A stretch of 7,782 nt of DNA from Candidatus Saccharimonadota bacterium (GTDB lineage: Bacteria; Patescibacteriota; Saccharimonadia; Saccharimonadales; Saccharimonadaceae). The DNA is taken from assembly GCA_905371595.1 (NCBI GenBank), contig CAJPLU010000032.1, positions 1 to 7,782 of the forward strand. The letters run 5' to 3'. The notes beneath the pieces were generated by a model. That model had not been told where the DNA came from. It did no database searches and saw only the letters and a program-made list of their open reading frames with translations. Below, piece after piece: positions 5,297 to 7,782 of the stretch; within the stretch, counting starts at the first letter, position 1, and every line of letters begins with the position of its first letter. The position numbers were made by a program, and so were the translations under genes.

Positions 5297-6238
5297 TTAG
5301 TCTTTCTTTTGCCGGCCAGCGACCAACACGTAGAGGTTGGCACCGACAGCGGCGCCCGCTAAAGCGCCAACTAGCGACTCGAGCGAGAAGCGTGAATTGA
5401 CAACTTCGTTAGAGCCAGCTGAACCAGTAGTGAGCTCCTTTTCGGTCGAATCGGTCATCGCTAGCGCAACAGCCGGGTTAAGGCTAGCGCCCTTGACGTA
5501 AGCGACGTGAGGAATCTCAACTTTATTAGAAGCTGAAGATGCTGCTTTGCTTTGGTAGTCGGCGATTGCTTGGGTCTTGGCGGTCGATAGCAAATAGCCA
5601 GATGTCAAAATACCGACTGCTAGTGCCAAGCCAACGCCGAGCGCCTTGCCGGTATTGCAAGTTTCTTCGCGAGATAGAACTGCTGCTAGTCCGAATAGGA
5701 AGATAGCGGTGCCGACCAGCTCAATGCCGAATATCGACCAGTTCATGCTGCTAAAGCCACTAAAGCCGAAATTAATCGAGCCACCAGTAACCCAGTTGGT
5801 GACGATTACAGCCAGCATAGCGCCGATGAATTGGGCGCCCCAGTAGAACGGCAACAGGATTGTCTTGAGCTTGCGCATTGTCCACAAACCAAATGTTACG
5901 GCTGGGTTGACGTGCGAGCCCGAGACAGCGCCAATGCTCATCACTAGCATTACTAGCGTGAAGCCGACAGCTAGCGCGCCAACGCCGCCGTCTTTGAATG
6001 TGGTCAAAGCAACCAGCGTCAATACAAACGTACCGATTAGCTCGGCAAAGATTATATTTATGATATTTGATGGAAGCTTGACGCTGCTGCGTTTAGTTGT
6101 CGTAGGTTTGGCAGCGGCAGTTTCCTTCTTTGGTGCTTCTACTTTTTCGGCAGATACTGTACGAACAGTCGTCTTGCTGGCGGCCGTTTTCTTGGCGGTC
6201 GTCTTCTTCTTGGTAGAAGCGGCTTTTTTAGTAGCCAT
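5297..6238 (-). CDS. Aquaporin-superfamily (MIP) channel with Lys/Ala-rich N-terminal tail
   Basis: MIP channels conduct water or small neutral solutes. In this 313-residue protein, residues 1-54 form a hydrophilic tail rich in Lys, Ala and Thr, resembling histone-H1-type tails. The channel follows: AELIGTFVLTL (65-75), first NPA box SGSHVNPAVTFG (106-117), second-repeat start GIELVGTAIFLFG (171-183), and second NPA box GASLNPAVALA (250-260). In classical aquaporins and GlpF the second NPA is followed by the selectivity-filter Arg; here it is Val257 (GTT codon), so pore specificity is uncertain. Extra polar stretches flank the second NPA (about 219-246 and 261-283). I chose ATG 6238 because AGGAGG lies 8 nt upstream; the frame extends 22 codons further through the promoter. 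It is convergent with rmuC and divergent from the small gene at 6321. The superfamily is sure; the transported substrate is unknown. Confidence 0.92.
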   Translation of the reverse strand: MATKKAASTKKKTTAKKTAASKTTVRTVSAEKVEAPKKETAAAKPTTTKRSSVKLPSNIINIIFAELIGTFVLTLVALTTFKDGGVGALAVGFTLVMLVMSIGAVSGSHVNPAVTFGLWTMRKLKTILLPFYWGAQFIGAMLAVIVTNWVTGGSINFGFSGFSSMNWSIFGIELVGTAIFLFGLAAVLSREETCNTGKALGVGLALAVGILTSGYLLSTAKTQAIADYQSKAASSASNKVEIPHVAYVKGASLNPAVALAMTDSTEKELTTGSAGSNEVVNSRFSLESLVGALAGAAVGANLYVLVAGRQKKD

Positions 6239-6270
6239 GAATATTCCCTCCTTTACTGAAATATAGACAT

Positions 6271-6279
6271 AGTATAACA
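6271..6279 (-). promoter_or_regulatory. Extended -10 box of the aquaporin-like gene
   Basis: On the minus strand TGTTATACT (6279 to 6271) is an extended -10 box. Transcription from about 6264 would give a leader of about 25 nt containing AGGAGG, a conventional SD start unlike most plus-strand genes here. No good -35 lies at the proper distance. Confidence 0.55.
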
Positions 6280-6305
6280 CAAAAATATTTTGGGTTGTAT
6301 ACATC

Positions 6306-6314
6306 TGTTATAAT
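6306..6314 (+). promoter_or_regulatory. Consensus extended -10 box giving a leaderless start at 6321
   Basis: TGTTATAAT (6306-6314) is a perfect extended -10 box. Six nt separate it from the ATG at 6321, placing the predicted transcription start on the first base of the start codon. The -35 is poor, as expected for extended -10 promoters. It lies back to back with the aquaporin-like gene's promoter about 30 nt away and probably drives pheS as well. Confidence 0.65.
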
Positions 6315-6320
6315 GATGAT

Positions 6321-6575
6321 ATGGGACGTTATTTTGAACAGACAGAAAGCCGCAGCGAACTGCAACAGCGCATCGCTGCCGACTTGCGTGAAAAAGCAGC
6401 GCAGAAGGCAAAGCAAGAAGGCGAGCCAATTCCGGGTGTTAGCGGCGAGCTAATCGAAAACTCAGAATATTTGAAAGGCACCAAGGCTACGACAACTCTA
6501 GCGCCAGCTTGGGTGTTTATTGTACTGATGGCAGTTGGCGTATTTGTGTTATTCGTATATCAGGTGAATAAGTAG
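6321..6575 (+). CDS. Small single-pass membrane protein upstream of pheS
   Basis: No family is recognised. The 84-residue product has a charged N-terminal region with a probable amphipathic helix (about 11-33, rich in Arg, Lys, Glu, Gln and Ala), a Pro/Gly linker (36-42), and one hydrophobic segment near the C-terminus (about 61-80, WVFIVLMAVGVFVLFVY) followed by QVNK. This is a tail-anchored arrangement with most of the chain probably in the cytoplasm. The ATG at 6321 coincides with the transcription start predicted from a consensus extended -10 box, so it is probably leaderless. pheS starts 7 nt after its stop, indicating co-transcription and perhaps translational coupling. A functional link to PheRS is not shown by the sequence. 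Confidence 0.8.
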   Translation: MGRYFEQTESRSELQQRIAADLREKAAQKAKQEGEPIPGVSGELIENSEYLKGTKATTTLAPAWVFIVLMAVGVFVLFVYQVNK

Positions 6576-6582
6576 GTTAGCG

Positions 6583-7623
6583 ATGGATTTCGAGAAAGTT
6601 TTACAAGTTTTATCAGCGCGGGCGGCTCAGTCTAACCACCCGCAAGAAGTATTGCGCGCTCCAGAAATCAAAGCACTATACGACCACATCAAGACTTTGC
6701 CAAGCGATGAGCGCGGGGCTTTCGGTAAGCGTGTCAACGAGTTGAAAAAATCGCTGGAAGTAGTCATAGAAGTCCGCCGCCAAGAACTTGACAAAATTGA
6801 TTTGCCGCCAATTGATGTTACCGCGCCGATGGATATTAATGCGCCGCGGCCTGATCTATTGCCCAGCGAACGCGGCACGATTCACCCGCTGAGCGCCGAG
6901 ATTGACCGCATTTCTGACATTTTCAACCGCATGGGCTTTGTGACGGAAGGGTCGCGTGAAATTGACGATCAATTCCATATGTTCGAGAGCCTGAACTTTC
7001 CGAAAGGCCACCCAGCACGTGATGATTATGACACGTTCATGACCGAAGAAACTGATGCTAATGGCGACCGCTTGATTGCCCCGGCACACACCTCGACCAT
7101 GCAAAACCGCGTGTTGAAAAAATATCATGATAATTTAGCGAAGGGCGAGGCGATCGCCGCCATCGTGCCCGACCGGGTGTTTCGCAACGAAGATTTGGAC
7201 GCGCGGCATGAGCACACGTTCTACCAAGTCGAGGGCGTGTATGTCGCCAAGGGGGTTAACGTCGGCAATCTGATCGCCACCTTGCAGGAGTTTCTGCAGG
7301 AATATTACGGCAAGAAACTTGACGTGCGCGTCAACCCATTTTATTTCCCATTCACTGAACCGAGCTTTGAATTTGCGCTGAGTTGTCCATTCTGTGAAGG
7401 TAAAAAGCCGGATTGTAAAGTTTGCTCGGGCGAAGGCTGGATTGAGCTGCTGGGCTGCGGCATGATTCATCCGAACGTGCTGAAAGCTGCTGACATCGAT
7501 CCGAATGAGTACACGGGCTTTGCCTTTGGCTGCGGCATCGACCGGCTGGTGATGATGAAATACGGTATCGAGGACGTGCGGCATTTTGAGAGTGGTAAGT
7601 TGGATTTTTTGGAGCAGTTTTGA
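6583..7623 (+). CDS. pheS: Phenylalanyl-tRNA synthetase alpha subunit
   Basis: PheS is the catalytic subunit of the (alpha-beta)2 enzyme that charges tRNA-Phe; it needs the beta subunit PheT. The 346-residue protein has a helical N-terminal tRNA-binding region (about 1-90) and a class II core: FNFPKGHPARD-like segment (138-147), HTSTMQNR (169-176), motif 2 FRNEDLDARHEHTFYQVEG (200-218), FYFPFTEPSFEF (253-264), and motif 3 GFAFGCGIDRLVMMKYGI (312-329). Length is normal. Between TEPS and GCGMIHPNVL (291-300) it carries CPFC (268-271) and CKVC (278-281), a four-cysteine pattern that could bind zinc and occurs in a subset of bacterial PheS. The ATG at 6583 lies 7 nt after the preceding stop with only a weak AGG upstream, suggesting coupling. 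pheT, usually the next gene, does not directly follow. Confidence 0.97.
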   Translation: MDFEKVLQVLSARAAQSNHPQEVLRAPEIKALYDHIKTLPSDERGAFGKRVNELKKSLEVVIEVRRQELDKIDLPPIDVTAPMDINAPRPDLLPSERGTIHPLSAEIDRISDIFNRMGFVTEGSREIDDQFHMFESLNFPKGHPARDDYDTFMTEETDANGDRLIAPAHTSTMQNRVLKKYHDNLAKGEAIAAIVPDRVFRNEDLDARHEHTFYQVEGVYVAKGVNVGNLIATLQEFLQEYYGKKLDVRVNPFYFPFTEPSFEFALSCPFCEGKKPDCKVCSGEGWIELLGCGMIHPNVLKAADIDPNEYTGFAFGCGIDRLVMMKYGIEDVRHFESGKLDFLEQF

Positions 7624-7698
7624 TTCTAAGTGGCAGGTCGGACAACTATTCTTTGTTGAATAATTATTCGTATAGTAATTTTAATTATATCAAGAAAA

Positions 7699-7782
7699 GT
7701 GGACAGTTTTATAACCTATACAGATTTCATAGACCAAAATTTAGTCAGCAAGGGAACGATACTCATTATCAGCAAACAAACT
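7699..7782 (+). CDS. Possible start of an unidentified gene, cut by the window end
   Basis: A plus-strand frame opens after a stop at 7657-7659 and runs to the window end. From a GTG at 7699 it reads 28 codons, including FITYTDFIDQNLVSKG, a plausible protein sequence. The upstream sequence is AT-rich (TTATAT at 7685-7690) with no SD. A minus-strand frame entering from the right and ending at TAA near 7742 (tail SLFADNEYRSLAD) is an alternative. From 7621 the sequence is only about 31% GC by hand count. Nothing resembles PheT. Evidence is weak. Confidence 0.2.
   Translation, partial: MDSFITYTDFIDQNLVSKGTILIISKQT

Noticed and set aside
5865..6266. 133-aa plus-strand frame antisense to the aquaporin-like gene
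   Set aside because: It is antisense to a clear MIP channel; its Val/Ala-rich end is the complement of the Lys/Ala tail.
7645..7676. Possible pheS terminator (ACTAT/ATAGT around GAATAATTATTC)
   Set aside because: The stems are short and AT-only, with no GC-rich hairpin followed by a U-run.
1..7782. CRISPR array, insertion sequence, prophage or defence system
   Set aside because: No regularly spaced repeats, transposase, integrase, phage structural or known defence motifs were seen on either strand.

Overview
This window looks like a chromosomal segment of a small-genome bacterium, most likely a Candidate Phyla Radiation (Patescibacteria) member and plausibly a Saccharibacterium. That placement is inference from gene content and style. 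Genes are densely packed, and several start at or next to their predicted transcription start with no Shine-Dalgarno (SD) sequence. Single-copy translation genes (trmD, hisS, pheS) sit among small, poorly known membrane proteins. All genes read with the standard code: no in-frame TGA is needed, which argues against Gracilibacteria or Absconditabacteria.

Layout. (1) Positions 29-311: an unrecognised 53-codon minus-strand gene of very high GC. It has a near-consensus promoter, a 16-bp AT palindrome over its -10 box and a nested hairpin in its leader. It diverges from trmD. (2) 312-1053: trmD, a slightly short tRNA m1G37 methyltransferase, ended by a hairpin terminator. (3) 1055-1668: an AT-rich spacer and a four-helix membrane protein of unknown function. 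(4) 1660-5278: a promoter, tRNA-Gln(CUG), hisS 12 nt later, a PAP2-family lipid phosphatase, a multi-pass membrane protein and rmuC, read as one likely transcription unit ending at a bidirectional hairpin. (5) 5297-6238, minus strand: an aquaporin-superfamily protein with a lysine/alanine-rich N-terminal tail and no selectivity-filter arginine. (6) 6321-7623, divergent from it: a small tail-anchored-like protein followed directly by pheS. (7) 7624-7782: AT-rich sequence, possibly the start of another gene; pheT does not follow pheS directly.

The translation genes act together: TrmD methylates G37 of tRNAs, HisRS and PheRS charge tRNAs, and a tRNA-Gln is present. The PAP2 protein, the unknown membrane proteins and the aquaporin-like channel belong to the envelope, and RmuC to DNA maintenance.

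Most worth following up: the high-GC mini-gene with its elaborate control region; the unusual aquaporin; the repeated placement of -10 boxes 6-7 nt before start codons; and a shortened TrmD with Glu in place of the catalytic Asp169. I found no CRISPR array, insertion sequence, prophage or recognisable defence system.
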